Translations under genes and position numbers: made by a program
The notes under the pieces: generated by a model
The model's database searches: none
What the model was told of the DNA's origin: nothing
Seen by the model: the letters and a program-made list of their open reading frames with translations, nothing else
Assembly (NCBI GenBank): GCA_947176895.1
Contig: CAMWSK010000017.1
Span: 1 to 49,816 of the forward strand
Direction: 5' to 3'
DNA: 49,816 nt
Origin: an uncultured Prevotellaceae bacterium
GTDB lineage: Bacteria; Bacteroidota; Bacteroidia; Bacteroidales; Bacteroidaceae
Part shown: piece after piece, positions 24,042 through 35,538 of the stretch
Numbering within the stretch: position 1 is the first letter of the stretch
Layout: each line of letters opens with the position of its first letter

Positions 24042-24521
24042 ATGCAAACATACAAAATTACTGCCCAAGTGAGTGTTTATCAGATGGAGGAACTGAATCC
24101 CGAGGACCGGCTTCTGGTGGAGCAGGCTATTGCCGCCACCGAACACAGCTATTCCCCTTATTCGCATTTCAGCGTGGGAGCAGCCCTGCGCCTGAAAAAC
24201 GGGGAGGTCATTACGGGGAGCAATCAGGAGAATGCCAGTTCGTCCATGACCATCTGTGCCGAACGCAACGCCATCTTCCATGCCCAACACCAGCATCCCG
24301 GGCAACCCATCGTGAGCATAGCCATCGCAGCACGTACGGACAAGGCGTTCACCCCCTTCCCAATCCCACCTTGCGGCGCCTGCCGCCAAGTGGTGCTGGA
24401 GGTTGAGGACCGCTACAAACAGCCCATCCGTCTGTTGCTTTACGGCACCGGAGGCATTCATGTGGTGGACACCGTGAAGGACCTCCTGCCCATACAATTC
24501 GGAGCGGAGAACCTGAAATAA
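24042..24521 (+). CDS. cdd: Cytidine deaminase
   Basis: The 159-residue enzyme converts cytidine and deoxycytidine to uridine and deoxyuridine in pyrimidine salvage. The zinc site is complete: Cys72 with Glu74 in CAERNA, and Cys111 and Cys114 in PCGACRQ. SYSPYSHFSVGAAL (36-49) is the usual substrate-binding start. An in-frame ATG at 24000 overlaps the -7 element and would add 14 unrelated residues, so the start at 24042 is preferred. The ABC-F gene begins 43 bases downstream and may share the transcript. Confidence 0.93.
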   Translation: MQTYKITAQVSVYQMEELNPEDRLLVEQAIAATEHSYSPYSHFSVGAALRLKNGEVITGSNQENASSSMTICAERNAIFHAQHQHPGQPIVSIAIAARTDKAFTPFPIPPCGACRQVVLEVEDRYKQPIRLLLYGTGGIHVVDTVKDLLPIQFGAENLK

Positions 24522-24564
24522 AAACACAGACCAGAAACTTTAAGAAAAACATAACGGAAAATAA

Positions 24565-26187
<1,623 letters not shown>

Positions 26188-26235
26188 TTGGCACGCTTTT
26201 TGTTGTAAACACTTTCAAAAAACAATAAGATAGTA

Positions 26236-26811
26236 ATGGAGAAGGAAAAAGAAACGACAAAAAACGAAGAGTTGATTGACGAAACCATACAGGAGGAAGT
26301 GAAAACCAACAACACGGAAGCCACGGAGACCGAGGAGACACCTGCCGCCCCGACAGCAGAGGAATTGCTGGCCGAGGCCCAAGCCCGCATTGCCGAGTTG
26401 GAAAAGGATCGTCTGTATAAGCAGGCGGAATTTGACAACTACCGCAAAAATGTGATGAAAGAGAAGACTGACCTGATTCTCAATGGCGGCAAAAAGGTGT
26501 TGGAATCGATGCTTCCCGTGGTAGACGATTTTGAACTCGCACTCCAACACATGGGCGATGATACCGATGCCAACGCCTTGCGCGAAGGCGTGGAACTGAT
26601 CTTGAAGAAGTTCCTGCAAGTGCTCAAGAGCCACGGTGTGGAGGCCATAGACACCACAGGAAAAGACTTCGACACCGATTTCCATGAGGCTATTGCCCAA
26701 TTCCCGGCCCCCGCAGAGGAGTTGAAAGGCAAAGTGGTGGACTGCACCAAGAAAGGCTACACGATGAACGGCAAAGTGCTGCGCTTCGCCCAAGTGGTGG
26801 TCGGCGTATAA
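26236..26811 (+). CDS. grpE: GrpE nucleotide exchange factor
   Basis: The 191-residue cochaperone releases ADP from DnaK. It has an acidic, disordered N-terminus (1-45), a long coiled-coil helix (about 50-100, EELLAEAQARIAELEKDRLY then KQAEFDNYRKNV) and the C-terminal beta-wing domain (about 135-191, FDTDFHEAIAQFPAPAEELKG to VLRFAQVVVGV). Length is typical. dnaJ begins 21 bases downstream; dnaK is not in the window. Confidence 0.95.
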   Translation: MEKEKETTKNEELIDETIQEEVKTNNTEATETEETPAAPTAEELLAEAQARIAELEKDRLYKQAEFDNYRKNVMKEKTDLILNGGKKVLESMLPVVDDFELALQHMGDDTDANALREGVELILKKFLQVLKSHGVEAIDTTGKDFDTDFHEAIAQFPAPAEELKGKVVDCTKKGYTMNGKVLRFAQVVVGV

Positions 26812-26820
26812 TATTTATTA

Positions 26821-26828
26821 AGGAGAGG
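26821..26828 (+). promoter_or_regulatory. Strong Shine-Dalgarno site of dnaJ
   Basis: AGGAGAGG lies 4 bases before the dnaJ ATG at 26833. Such a good purine-rich site is unusual in this window, where most genes have none, and it confirms the dnaJ start. Confidence 0.6.
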
Positions 26829-26832
26829 AACG

Positions 26833-27999
26833 ATGGAGAAGCGTGATTACTATGAAGTGCTGGGTGTCGCAAGGAATGCCACATCCGACGAGATAAAGAA
26901 GGCCTATAAAAAGCTGGCCATCAAATATCATCCCGACCGGAATCCCGGAAACAAGGAAGCCGAGGAGAAGTTCAAAGAGGCTGCCGAGGCCTATGACGTG
27001 CTCCACGACGAGCAGAAGCGTGCCCGCTATGACCAGTTCGGCCATGCAGGCATGGGCGGTGCTGCCGGTGGCGGTTTCGGAGGCGCCGGATTCAGCAACA
27101 TGGAAGACATCTTCTCTATGTTCGGCGACATCTTCGGGGGCCACGCCGGATTCGGAGGTTTCAGCGGCTTCGGAGGCGGAGGAAGCAGAGGCGGGGGCCG
27201 TCAGGTGTTCCGCGGAAGCGATCTGCGCATAAAGGTAAGCCTCTCACTGAGCGACGTGGCAAACGGTTGTACAAAGAAATTCAACGTACGCAAATATGTG
27301 AAATGTACGGAATGCGGCGGCAGCGGAAGTTCGGACGGAAAATCGGATACCTGTGCCACATGCAATGGCAGCGGTGTAACCTATCGCACGGTAAATTCCA
27401 TGTTTGGCCGGATGCAAACGCAGCAACCTTGCCAGAACTGCGGTGGTGAAGGCTCGGTAATTAAGAACAAATGTAAGAAATGTCATGGCGAGGGTGTCGT
27501 TTCAGGCGAGGAAATCGTGGAAATCAACATTCCCAAGGGTGTGGACAACGGCATGGTTGTCACGGCCCAAGGAAAAGGAAACGCCGGCAAGCGAAACGGT
27601 GTGAACGGCGACCTGCAGGTGATTATTGAGGTGAAAAGCGACAAGGATTTCGTGCGTCAGGACCAGAATCTTATCTACAATCTGTTGCTTGACATACCCA
27701 CCGCAATCCTTGGAGGCGATGTAGAGATTCCCACATTGGACGGACGCGTAAAAATAAAGATTCCCGCAGGAACACAGCCCGGAAAGGTGATGAAACTGCG
27801 TGGAAAGGGATTGCCCGCCGTGCAGGGTTATGGTTACGGAACCGGCGACCTCATCGTACATATCAGCGTCTACACTCCGGAAAATCTGACCAAGGAGGAA
27901 AGGAATGCAATAGAGACATTGCGCAACAGCAAGAACTTTGTGCCCAACGACAGCATAAAGAGCAAGCTGACAGAGAAGTTCAAAGCACAATACGAATAA
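26833..27999 (+). CDS. dnaJ: Chaperone DnaJ
   Basis: The 388-residue Hsp40 stimulates DnaK ATPase and delivers unfolded proteins. It has a J domain with HPD at 33-35, a Gly/Phe-rich region (about 72-130), four CxxCxGxG-type zinc-binding repeats between about 155 and 225 ([32 protein letters not shown]) and the C-terminal substrate-binding domains. It forms an operon with grpE (21 bases upstream) and folC (3 bases downstream). Confidence 0.97.
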   Translation: MEKRDYYEVLGVARNATSDEIKKAYKKLAIKYHPDRNPGNKEAEEKFKEAAEAYDVLHDEQKRARYDQFGHAGMGGAAGGGFGGAGFSNMEDIFSMFGDIFGGHAGFGGFSGFGGGGSRGGGRQVFRGSDLRIKVSLSLSDVANGCTKKFNVRKYVKCTECGGSGSSDGKSDTCATCNGSGVTYRTVNSMFGRMQTQQPCQNCGGEGSVIKNKCKKCHGEGVVSGEEIVEINIPKGVDNGMVVTAQGKGNAGKRNGVNGDLQVIIEVKSDKDFVRQDQNLIYNLLLDIPTAILGGDVEIPTLDGRVKIKIPAGTQPGKVMKLRGKGLPAVQGYGYGTGDLIVHISVYTPENLTKEERNAIETLRNSKNFVPNDSIKSKLTEKFKAQYE

Positions 28000-28002
28000 C
28001 CG

Positions 28003-29295
28003 ATGACGTACTCCGAGGCTACAGACTATCTTTTCAACATGGCTCCTTTGTTCCAGAACATAGGAGCCAATGCTTATAAAGAGGGGTTGGCAAACACCCT
28101 AACTTTAGACCGGCATTTTGGCCATCCACACCGAAGCTATCGGACAATTCACGTGGCAGGAACTAACGGGAAAGGTTCAACCAGCCACACGCTGGCCTCC
28201 ATCTTACAGGATGCCGGCTATAAGGTGGGGCTGTACACCAGTCCACACTTGAAAGATTTCCGCGAACGTATCCGGGTCAACGGACAAATGATTTCCGAAC
28301 AACGGGTGATAGACTTCGTGACGCAGGAAAGAGATTTCTTTGCCCCCCTCCACCCAAGTTTCTTCGAGCTGTCCACGGCTTTGGCCTTTCTTTATTTTAA
28401 AGAACAGAAAGTGGATGTGGCCGTTATTGAGGTGGGGCTTGGCGGAAAACTCGACTGCACCAACATCATCTCACCGGAACTTTCCATCATCACGAACATC
28501 AGTTTCGACCACATGCAATTCTTGGGCAACACGCTCGAGTCGATAGCCGGTGAGAAAGCGGGAATCATCAAGGACAACACGCCGGTTGTGATTGGAGAAA
28601 CCAACGGTCACAAAGCCGTCAAAGCCGTTTTTACCACTACGGCAAAAGCGAAGAACGCACCTATTCTGTTCGCCGATGAGACAGATGTAGTGAAGCATAG
28701 CGAAAGAACATCCGAAGGCTTCTGGAAATACGAAACGAAGAACGCCGGTACGTTGCATGCCGCCTTGGCAGGTGAGTGTCAACCTCGAAACACTGCAACC
28801 ATCTTATGCGCCGCAGAAATCCTAAAAGAAAAAGGATTTCACATCAGCAGCGAAAACATACGGCGCGGTTTCAGCGATGTGTGCACGTCCACCGGATTGA
28901 TGGGAAGATGGCAGCGCATACAGCGTAACCATCCCACCATTGTCTGCGACATTGCCCACAACCCTGCAGGGCTTTCTTTGATTGGCAAGCAGTTGAGCGA
29001 GCTTCACCACAACGACTTGCACATAGTAATCGGCATGGTGAGCGACAAGGATGTCAGACACAGTCTTTCCTACCTGCCCCAAAACGCCCGTTACTATTTC
29101 ACACAGGCCGGTGTAAAACGGGCCATGCCTGCGCATGAATTAGCGGCTATAGCCAAAGAGTCAGGCCTGGAAGGAGAGATTTACAACAATGTCAAAGAAG
29201 CTTTCGAGGCAGCAAAGCATCATGCTTCAAGCGACGGATTCATTTATGTCGGAGGAAGCACGTTCATCGTTTCCGACTTACTGAATGCTCTTTAA
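28003..29295 (+). CDS. folC: Folylpolyglutamate synthase / dihydrofolate synthase
   Basis: The 430-residue Mur-ligase-type enzyme adds glutamate to folates, and in most bacteria also makes dihydrofolate from dihydropteroate. The P-loop is at 53-60 (GTNGKGST); LYTSPHLKDFRERIRVNG and VGLGGKLDCTNI follow in the usual order, then ISFDHMQFLG and the C-terminal domain with CDIAHNPAG. It starts 3 bases after dnaJ, a link that looks like chance operon membership rather than shared function. Confidence 0.93.
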   Translation: MTYSEATDYLFNMAPLFQNIGANAYKEGLANTLTLDRHFGHPHRSYRTIHVAGTNGKGSTSHTLASILQDAGYKVGLYTSPHLKDFRERIRVNGQMISEQRVIDFVTQERDFFAPLHPSFFELSTALAFLYFKEQKVDVAVIEVGLGGKLDCTNIISPELSIITNISFDHMQFLGNTLESIAGEKAGIIKDNTPVVIGETNGHKAVKAVFTTTAKAKNAPILFADETDVVKHSERTSEGFWKYETKNAGTLHAALAGECQPRNTATILCAAEILKEKGFHISSENIRRGFSDVCTSTGLMGRWQRIQRNHPTIVCDIAHNPAGLSLIGKQLSELHHNDLHIVIGMVSDKDVRHSLSYLPQNARYYFTQAGVKRAMPAHELAAIAKESGLEGEIYNNVKEAFEAAKHHASSDGFIYVGGSTFIVSDLLNAL

Positions 29296-29381
29296 AAAGA
29301 ATATCAGGACTGCCCGGAGCCAATTTTCTGCAAAAGAAAACGGCCGAAAGATAAATATTTTTTAATCTTTCACTTCAAACG

Positions 29382-29413
29382 TTTGTGCGATTGAATGTTT
29401 TTGGTTAAGTTTG
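29382..29413 (+). promoter_or_regulatory. Promoter of the galactose operon
   Basis: TTTG (29382-29385), exactly 20 bases, then TAAGTTTG (29406-29413) and C. This is the best match to the Bacteroidota promoter in the window and lies 33 bases before galM. Confidence 0.8.
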
Positions 29414-29446
29414 CAGTAGCGGAAATAAACATTAAATCGAACTACT

Positions 29447-30523
29447 ATGGAAAACGTCAATCGTTCGGGCTTGAAGCGCGAGGACTTTCAGGCCATTGTC
29501 CAAGGGAAAGAAACCGATTTGTACACACTGACAAACAATAATGGAATGCAAGTGGACATCACCAATTATGGCGGAGCCTTGGTTTCCATTATGGTTCCCG
29601 ACAAAGAAGGGAACTACGCCAACGTCATTCAGGGACATGACACGATACAGGGTGTGATAGATTCTCCCGAACCATTCCTTTCCACATTGATTGGCCGATA
29701 TGGCAATCGCATCTGCAAAGGTAAGTTTACGATGAACGGCAAAGAATACAGCCTTGCCATCAACAACGGTCCCAACCATTTGCACGGAGGTCCCACCGGT
29801 TGTCACGCACGCGTCTGGGACGCAGAACAGATCAACGCCGGTGAACTGGTACTTCGCTACACCTTCAGTTATTATGAGGAAGGGTTCCCGGGAGAACTGC
29901 AGATGACCGTTAAATATTCCCTTTCTGACGATAATGAACTTATTATCGATTACCGTGGCACAACCAACAAGAAGACTGTTGTCAACATGACCAGCCACGG
30001 TTTCTTCTCACTCAGCGGTATTGCCAACCCCACCCCATCAGCCGAAAATGTTATTTTGCGTATCAACGCCGATTTCTATGTCCCCATCGATGAGACTTCT
30101 ATCCCCACGGGCGAGATTCGCAAGGTTGAAGGCACCCCCTTCGATTTCCGCACAGCAAAGCCCGTCGGCCAGGACATCGACGCTGATGACGAGCAGATAA
30201 AGAACGGCGCAGGTTACGACCATTGTTTTGTGCTGAACAAGAAAGAGCCCGGAGAGCTCACCTTGGCAGCAGAAATGCTTGAACCCGTAAGCGGTCGCAC
30301 GATGGAAGTCTATACCACAGAACCCGGTGTTCAATTCTATAGTGACAACTGGGCCACAGGTTTCGAAGGTCAGCAGGGAGCCACTTTCCCCCGCCGAAGC
30401 GCACTATGTTTCGAGGCACAACACTTCCCCGACAGTCCCAATCGCCCGTACTTCCCCACCGTGGTCTTGAATCCCGGTGAGGTCTATACCCAGAAAACCG
30501 TCTACAAGTTCGGCGTCAAATAA
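29447..30523 (+). CDS. galM: Aldose 1-epimerase (mutarotase)
   Basis: The 358-residue enzyme interconverts alpha and beta forms of galactose and other aldoses. Family motifs are in order: NYGGALVSIMVPDK, STLIGRYGNRICKGKF, NGPNHLHGG (about 104-112), TSHGFFSLSG (the catalytic His region), GYDHCFVL, and the Glu-containing LCFEAQHFPDSPN, which supplies the catalytic base. There is no signal peptide, so it is cytoplasmic. It is first in the galM, symporter, galK operon. Confidence 0.93.
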   Translation: MENVNRSGLKREDFQAIVQGKETDLYTLTNNNGMQVDITNYGGALVSIMVPDKEGNYANVIQGHDTIQGVIDSPEPFLSTLIGRYGNRICKGKFTMNGKEYSLAINNGPNHLHGGPTGCHARVWDAEQINAGELVLRYTFSYYEEGFPGELQMTVKYSLSDDNELIIDYRGTTNKKTVVNMTSHGFFSLSGIANPTPSAENVILRINADFYVPIDETSIPTGEIRKVEGTPFDFRTAKPVGQDIDADDEQIKNGAGYDHCFVLNKKEPGELTLAAEMLEPVSGRTMEVYTTEPGVQFYSDNWATGFEGQQGATFPRRSALCFEAQHFPDSPNRPYFPTVVLNPGEVYTQKTVYKFGVK

Positions 30524-30573
30524 TTTATTTCGCAATTTAAACCTAAAACAAAATAATCATTAATTAAAAGACC

Positions 30574-31842
30574 ATGAGTCAAACGAAAAAACAATGGGGA
30601 GCCATCATCGTGATGATTGCGCTCTTTGCTATGATTGCCTTCGTGACAAACCTTTGCACCCCGATGGCAACAATTATCAAGAACCAAGGTGAGATTTCCA
30701 ACGTGCTGGCCCAAATCGGCAACTACGGTAATTTCGTTGCCTACCTCATCATGGGTATCCCTGCCGGCATGCTTATCGCAAAGTTCGGCTACAAGAAAAC
30801 AGCCCTTATCGGCCTTGTTGTCGGATGTATCGGTATCCTTATCCAATGGTATAGCGGCCAACTGAACGCCCAGGAGAATCTGGGTCTGGTGTTCACCGTT
30901 TACCTTATCGGTGCTTTCATCGCAGGCCTTTGCATGTGTATTCTCAACTGCGTGGTTAACCCCATGCTCAACATCCTGGGCGGAGGTGGTAACCAGGGAA
31001 ACCAGCTGATTCAGATTGGCGGTGTATTCAACTCCACAGCTGCCGTTGCCTGCTACATTCTCATGGGTGCTCTGATTGCCGATGCCACGAAAGCCAAGAT
31101 TGCCGATGCCACACCCGCACTGATGATTGCACTTGCCATTTTTGTCATTGCCTTCGTCGTTATCCTTTTCACCAAGATCGAAGAGCCCAAGCAGGCACCC
31201 GTTCAGTTGAGCCTGATTGGCGGTGCTCTGAAACATCGTCATTTCACCCTTGGTGCATTGGCCATCTTCCTTTATATGGGCATTGAGGTAGGTGTCCCCA
31301 ACTTCGTACAGCAATATCTTGTGGCCGACGGCATCCCCGCATCTACCGTAGGCCTCCTGGTAGCCGTTTATTGGTTTATGATGTTGGTTGGCCGTTTCGT
31401 TGGTGCCGGTATCGGCAGCAAGGTAAGCGCTCGTGCCATGATTACCACCGTTTCCACAGCCACCATCGCATTGGTATTGTTCGGCATGTTTGCCCCCACA
31501 GATATTATCGTCAACTTCCCCGGTGTTGACTGGGGCAAGCTTGAGTTGATTTGGCAGCCTGTGCCCGTAGGTATCTTTGCTTTCCTGTTGGTTGGCCTGT
31601 GCACTTCTGTGATGTGGGGTGCCATCTTCAACATGGCTGTTGAGGGTCTGGGCAAATACACGGCCGTGGCATCGGGTATTTTCATGACCATGGTGTTCGG
31701 TTGTGCCGTGATGATGGCCATTCAGGGTTACGTTGCCGACCTCACCAACTACATCACCAGCTTCTGGGTTGTGGTGTTCTGCGCAGCCTACCTGCTGTTC
31801 TACGCGCTGATTGGTAGCCGCGTGAGCAAGAGAGAAGACTAA
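30574..31842 (+). CDS. Sugar/H+ symporter of the FucP/GluP family
   Basis: The 422-residue inner-membrane protein has about twelve hydrophobic segments. The start WGAIIVMIALFAMIAFVTNLC and segments GNYGNFVAYLIMGIPAGMLI and CVVNPMLNILGGGGNQGNQL fit the fucose/glucose-galactose branch of the major facilitator superfamily. Position between galM and galK points to galactose, perhaps glucose as well (inference from context). It follows galM by 50 bases and galK starts 38 bases later. Confidence 0.85.
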   Translation: MSQTKKQWGAIIVMIALFAMIAFVTNLCTPMATIIKNQGEISNVLAQIGNYGNFVAYLIMGIPAGMLIAKFGYKKTALIGLVVGCIGILIQWYSGQLNAQENLGLVFTVYLIGAFIAGLCMCILNCVVNPMLNILGGGGNQGNQLIQIGGVFNSTAAVACYILMGALIADATKAKIADATPALMIALAIFVIAFVVILFTKIEEPKQAPVQLSLIGGALKHRHFTLGALAIFLYMGIEVGVPNFVQQYLVADGIPASTVGLLVAVYWFMMLVGRFVGAGIGSKVSARAMITTVSTATIALVLFGMFAPTDIIVNFPGVDWGKLELIWQPVPVGIFAFLLVGLCTSVMWGAIFNMAVEGLGKYTAVASGIFMTMVFGCAVMMAIQGYVADLTNYITSFWVVVFCAAYLLFYALIGSRVSKRED

Positions 31843-31880
31843 TCACACAGACTATTGTTAACCTATAAAACACTAATAAA

Positions 31881-33041
31881 ATGAAATTAACTATAGAAGA
31901 TGTAAGAAGTCGCTTCATTAAGCACTTCGACGGAGCCACCGGCAGTGTGTACGCTTCCCCCGGTCGTATCAACCTGATTGGCGAGCACACCGACTATAAC
32001 AACGGCTTTGTGTTCCCCGGTGCAGTGGAGCAGGGCATCATCGCCGAAATCAAGCCCAACGGCACCCGCAATGTGCGTGCCTACTCCATCGACCTGAAGG
32101 ATATGGTGGAGTTCTCGCTTGACGATGAGCAGGGTCCCAAGGCAACCTGGGCACGCTACATCTTCGGCGTATGCCGCGAGATGATGGCTTTGGGTGTACC
32201 CGTTGAGGGTTTCAACACGGCTTTTGCCGGCGATGTACCCTTGGGTGCCGGCATGTCAAGCTCTGCCGCTTTGGAAAGCACATTCGCTTTCGCATGCAAC
32301 GACCTGTGGGGCGACAACAAGATTGAAAAGATGGAGCTGGCTCGCGTGGGCCAACGCACCGAGCACAAGTATGTAGGCTGCAACTGCGGCATCATGGACC
32401 AGTTCGCCAGCGTCTTCGGCAAGAAGGGTTCACTCATGCGTCTCGACTGTCGCAGTGGTGAATATGCCTACTTCCCCTGGGAGCCCAAGGGCTACAAGCT
32501 GATGCTGGTGAACAGCTGCGTGAAGCACGAGTTGGCAGGCTCTCCCTACAACGAGCGTCGCCTCTCTTGCGAGAAAGTTGCCGATGTGATTCACAAGCAC
32601 TATCCTGAAGTGGTCACCCTCCGCGATGCCAGCATGGCACAGTTGGACGAGGTGAAGAACGAAATCACTGACGAGGAATACCGTCGTGCCCGCTACGTGA
32701 TTGGCGAAGTCGATCGTGTGTTGGCCGTGTGCGATGCCTTGGAGGCCGGCGACTACGAGACCGTAGGTCAGAAGATGTACGAAACTCACCATGGACTGAG
32801 CAAGGAGTACGAGGTGAGTTGCGAAGAGCTTGATTTCCTGAACGATGTAGCCAAGGAGGAAGGTGTAACCGGTTCGCGCATCATGGGTGGCGGCTTCGGC
32901 GGCTGCACCATCAACTTGGTTGCTGATGAGTTGTACGACCATTTCAAGGAGGTTGTGAAGAAGCGCTTCCAGGAGAAATATGGCAAGGAACCCATCGTAA
33001 TTGATGTGGTTATCGGAGACGGCTCACGTAAACTCTGCTAA
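31881..33041 (+). CDS. galK: Galactokinase
   Basis: The 386-residue GHMP-family enzyme phosphorylates galactose to galactose 1-phosphate with ATP. The galactokinase signature PGRINLIGEHTDYN is at 27-40, the GHMP ATP-binding motif is in VPLGAGMSSSAALES (about 118-132), and the C-terminal glycine motif is in IMGGGFGGCTINL. It is last in the operon and followed by a strong terminator. galT and galE are not in the window. Confidence 0.96.
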   Translation: MKLTIEDVRSRFIKHFDGATGSVYASPGRINLIGEHTDYNNGFVFPGAVEQGIIAEIKPNGTRNVRAYSIDLKDMVEFSLDDEQGPKATWARYIFGVCREMMALGVPVEGFNTAFAGDVPLGAGMSSSAALESTFAFACNDLWGDNKIEKMELARVGQRTEHKYVGCNCGIMDQFASVFGKKGSLMRLDCRSGEYAYFPWEPKGYKLMLVNSCVKHELAGSPYNERRLSCEKVADVIHKHYPEVVTLRDASMAQLDEVKNEITDEEYRRARYVIGEVDRVLAVCDALEAGDYETVGQKMYETHHGLSKEYEVSCEELDFLNDVAKEEGVTGSRIMGGGFGGCTINLVADELYDHFKEVVKKRFQEKYGKEPIVIDVVIGDGSRKLC

Positions 33042-33088
33042 ACAAGAATCTTTTATGCTTGGCTGATTTTCCAAGCGGATTTTGTTGA

Positions 33089-33127
33089 CTATCGGACTCA
33101 AAGCACCTTGAGTCCGATAGTTTTTTT
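33089..33127 (+). terminator. Terminator of the galactose operon
   Basis: A perfect 13-base stem (33089-33101 with 33108-33120) around a 6-base loop, followed at once by seven T. It lies 47 bases past the galK stop. Confidence 0.93.
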
Positions 33128-33295
33128 ACAAATCGGAAGCAATGTATCCATCCGAAAAGAGCCGACTTAACGGCCGGCCCAATGTACTCTAATGTATGTG
33201 AACATCGTTGTCAGATATTTTTCTATTTTTCTTACTATTATAAGGTGAATATGCGGAGCAACTCAGTGATAAGGTAACTCCGAAGAAACACCTCA

Positions 33296-33375
33296 AAACA
33301 TGAACACGTTTCAGGCAAAACATGTTCATGTTTTTCAAAAAGATGTTCATGTTTTGCCTGAAACTCCGCGATGTT
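33296..33375. repeat. Intergenic dyad array R4 with a 17-base perfect inverted repeat
   Basis: Units start at 33296, 33318 and 33339 (spacing 22 and 21). The first has GAAC in the centre, the others GTTC. The right flank TGCCTGAAACTCCGC (33355-33369) again places the GCG element 15 bases from the last unit. In addition 33308-33324 and 33348-33364 form a perfect 17-base inverted repeat around 23 bases. It lies between the galactose operon terminator and the transketolase promoter. Confidence 0.85.
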
Positions 33376-33463
33376 CTTTAAGGCACACGCGACAAGCCTT
33401 TATTTTGCCATAATATTCTTACGAAAAGACGTTGCAGACACGCAATCGTATTGTTATTTTTAA

Positions 33464-33471
33464 TACATTTG
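33464..33471 (+). promoter_or_regulatory. -7 element of transketolase
   Basis: TACATTTG followed by C, 37 bases before the start codon chosen. A -33 TTG at the right distance is not seen. Confidence 0.5.
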
Positions 33472-33507
33472 CATGAAAATAAAAATCAAATAATTCAAGC
33501 TATCAAT

Positions 33508-35535
33508 ATGGTTAACGACATCAAACTTTTGAACAAGGCAGCCGACAATATTCGCATATTGGCCGTCAGTGCCGTTGAAAAAGCGAAAAGCGGACACCCC
33601 GGAGGAGCTATGGGCGGTGCGGATTTCATCAACGTGCTCTACAGCGAGTTCCTGCAGTACGACCCCGAGAACCCGGCTTGGGTGGGTCGCGACCGCTTCT
33701 ATCTCGACCCCGGCCACATGGCTCCCATGCTCTATAGCCAGCTGACCCTCACCGGTCTTTTCACGCCGGACGAACTGGCCGACTTACGCCAATGGGGATC
33801 GCCCACCACGGGGCACCCCGAGTTTGATGTAGCCCGCGGTATCGAAAACACCTCGGGACCCTTGGGCCAAGGACATTGCTACGCCGTGGGAGCGGCCATG
33901 GCCGCCAAGTTCCTGGCTGCCCACACGGGCAATCCCACTTTCAGCAAAGAAACCATCTATGCCTACATCTCCGACGGTGGTATACAGGAGGAGGTCAGCC
34001 AGGGCGCAGCCCGCGTGGCCGGAACATTGGGCTTGGACAACCTGATCATGTTCTACGATGCCAACGACATCCAACTCTCTACCGAGACATCCGTGGTGAC
34101 GAGCGAGGACACCGCAGCCAAATACCGCGCTTTCGGATGGGATGTGCAGGAGATTGACGGAAACGACGTCGCACAAATCCGCGAAGCCATCGCGAAAGCG
34201 CAAGCCGTTGCGGGCAAACCTGCCCTGATTATCGGCAAATGCGTCATGGGCAAGGGAGCCTTGCAGGCCGACGGCAGCAGCTACGAATGCAGTTGCAAGA
34301 CACACGGTGCTCCCTTGGGCGGAGATGCCTATGTCAACACCATGAAGAATCTGGGCGGTGATTTGGAGAACCCCTTCCGGATATGGCCCGAGGTGGCCGA
34401 AATGTATGCCCGCCGTGCCGAGGAACTGAAGGCCATCGTAGCCGAGCGCAAGAACGAGGAAGCCCGGTGGGCAACAGAAAATCCCGAAAAAGCCAAACAA
34501 CAGGACGAATGGTTCAGCGGCAAAGCGCCTAAGATCGATTGGAGCAAATGTGTGCAGAAGGCCAATGATGCCACCCGAAACGCCGGCGCAAATGCCTTGG
34601 GCATACTGGCAGAACAGGTACCCAACATGATTTGTGCCAGTGCCGACCTGAGCAACAGCGACAAGACCGACGGTTTCCTCAAGAAGACCAAGGCTTTCAA
34701 GGCCGGAGACTTCAGCGGTGCCTTCTTCCAGGCAGGTGTGGCCGAACTGACCATGGCTTGCTGCTGCATCGGAATGGCTCTGCACGGTGGCGTGATTCCC
34801 GCCTGCGGCACGTTCTTCGTGTTCAGCGACTACATGAAGCCCGCCATACGTATGGCCGCCCTGATGGAACTGCCCGTAAAGTTCATCTGGACCCACGATG
34901 CTTTCCGTGTGGGTGAGGACGGCCCCACCCACGAGCCGGTGGAACAGGAGGCACAAATCCGCCTGATGGAGAAATTGAAGAACCATAGCGGGAAGAACTC
35001 GATGCTGGTTCTTCGCCCAGCCGATGTCAACGAGACCACCGTGGCCTGGGCCATGGCAATGGAGAATAACGACAGTCCCAGCGCACTGATTCTCAGTCGT
35101 CAGACCATCAACAACCTGCCCGAGAGCAACGACTACGAGCAGGTTCGCAAAGGAGGCTACATCGTGGTCGGCAGCGATTCGCAGCCCGATGCCATCCTGG
35201 TGGCAACAGGGTCTGAAGTGTCAACACTGGTGGCGGGTGCCGAACTGCTGCGCAAGGATGGCGTAAAGGTTCGCATCGTGAGCGTTCCCAGCGAGGGTGT
35301 GTTCCGCAACCAGCCCTTGGAATACCAGCAACAGGTGGTGCCTGCCGGCGCCAAGATATTCGGACTCACAGCCGGTCTGCCCGTCAACCTGCAGGCTTTC
35401 CTCATAGGTGCCGATGCCAAGAGCAAGATATGGGGATTGGAGAGCTTCGGTTTCTCTGCTCCCTACAAAGTGCTTGACGAGAAGCTGGGCTACACTGCCG
35501 AGAACGTTTACAACCAAGTGAAATCAATTCTCTGA
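33508..35535 (+). CDS. tkt: Transketolase
   Basis: The 675-residue thiamine diphosphate enzyme moves two-carbon units in the pentose phosphate pathway. It has KSGHPGGAMGGADF near the start, GPLGQGHCYAVGAAMA, the cofactor motif in YISDGGIQEEV with FYDAND 30 residues later, and in the pyrimidine domain VRIVSVPSEGVF. The start at MVNDIKLL matches family length; an in-frame ATG at 33451 lies upstream of the -7 element and is rejected. rpiB follows after 3 bases, giving a two-gene pentose phosphate operon. Confidence 0.93.
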   Translation: MVNDIKLLNKAADNIRILAVSAVEKAKSGHPGGAMGGADFINVLYSEFLQYDPENPAWVGRDRFYLDPGHMAPMLYSQLTLTGLFTPDELADLRQWGSPTTGHPEFDVARGIENTSGPLGQGHCYAVGAAMAAKFLAAHTGNPTFSKETIYAYISDGGIQEEVSQGAARVAGTLGLDNLIMFYDANDIQLSTETSVVTSEDTAAKYRAFGWDVQEIDGNDVAQIREAIAKAQAVAGKPALIIGKCVMGKGALQADGSSYECSCKTHGAPLGGDAYVNTMKNLGGDLENPFRIWPEVAEMYARRAEELKAIVAERKNEEARWATENPEKAKQQDEWFSGKAPKIDWSKCVQKANDATRNAGANALGILAEQVPNMICASADLSNSDKTDGFLKKTKAFKAGDFSGAFFQAGVAELTMACCCIGMALHGGVIPACGTFFVFSDYMKPAIRMAALMELPVKFIWTHDAFRVGEDGPTHEPVEQEAQIRLMEKLKNHSGKNSMLVLRPADVNETTVAWAMAMENNDSPSALILSRQTINNLPESNDYEQVRKGGYIVVGSDSQPDAILVATGSEVSTLVAGAELLRKDGVKVRIVSVPSEGVFRNQPLEYQQQVVPAGAKIFGLTAGLPVNLQAFLIGADAKSKIWGLESFGFSAPYKVLDEKLGYTAENVYNQVKSIL

Positions 35536-35538
35536 AAT

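Larger units (their letters stand above)
33128..33507. other. Gene-free interval before transketolase
   Basis: Apart from array R4 and the transketolase -7 element I see no gene or other clear signal here. Confidence 0.4.

Noticed and set aside
33784..34986. 400-residue minus-strand frame
   Set aside because: Antisense to transketolase, with no recognisable domain.
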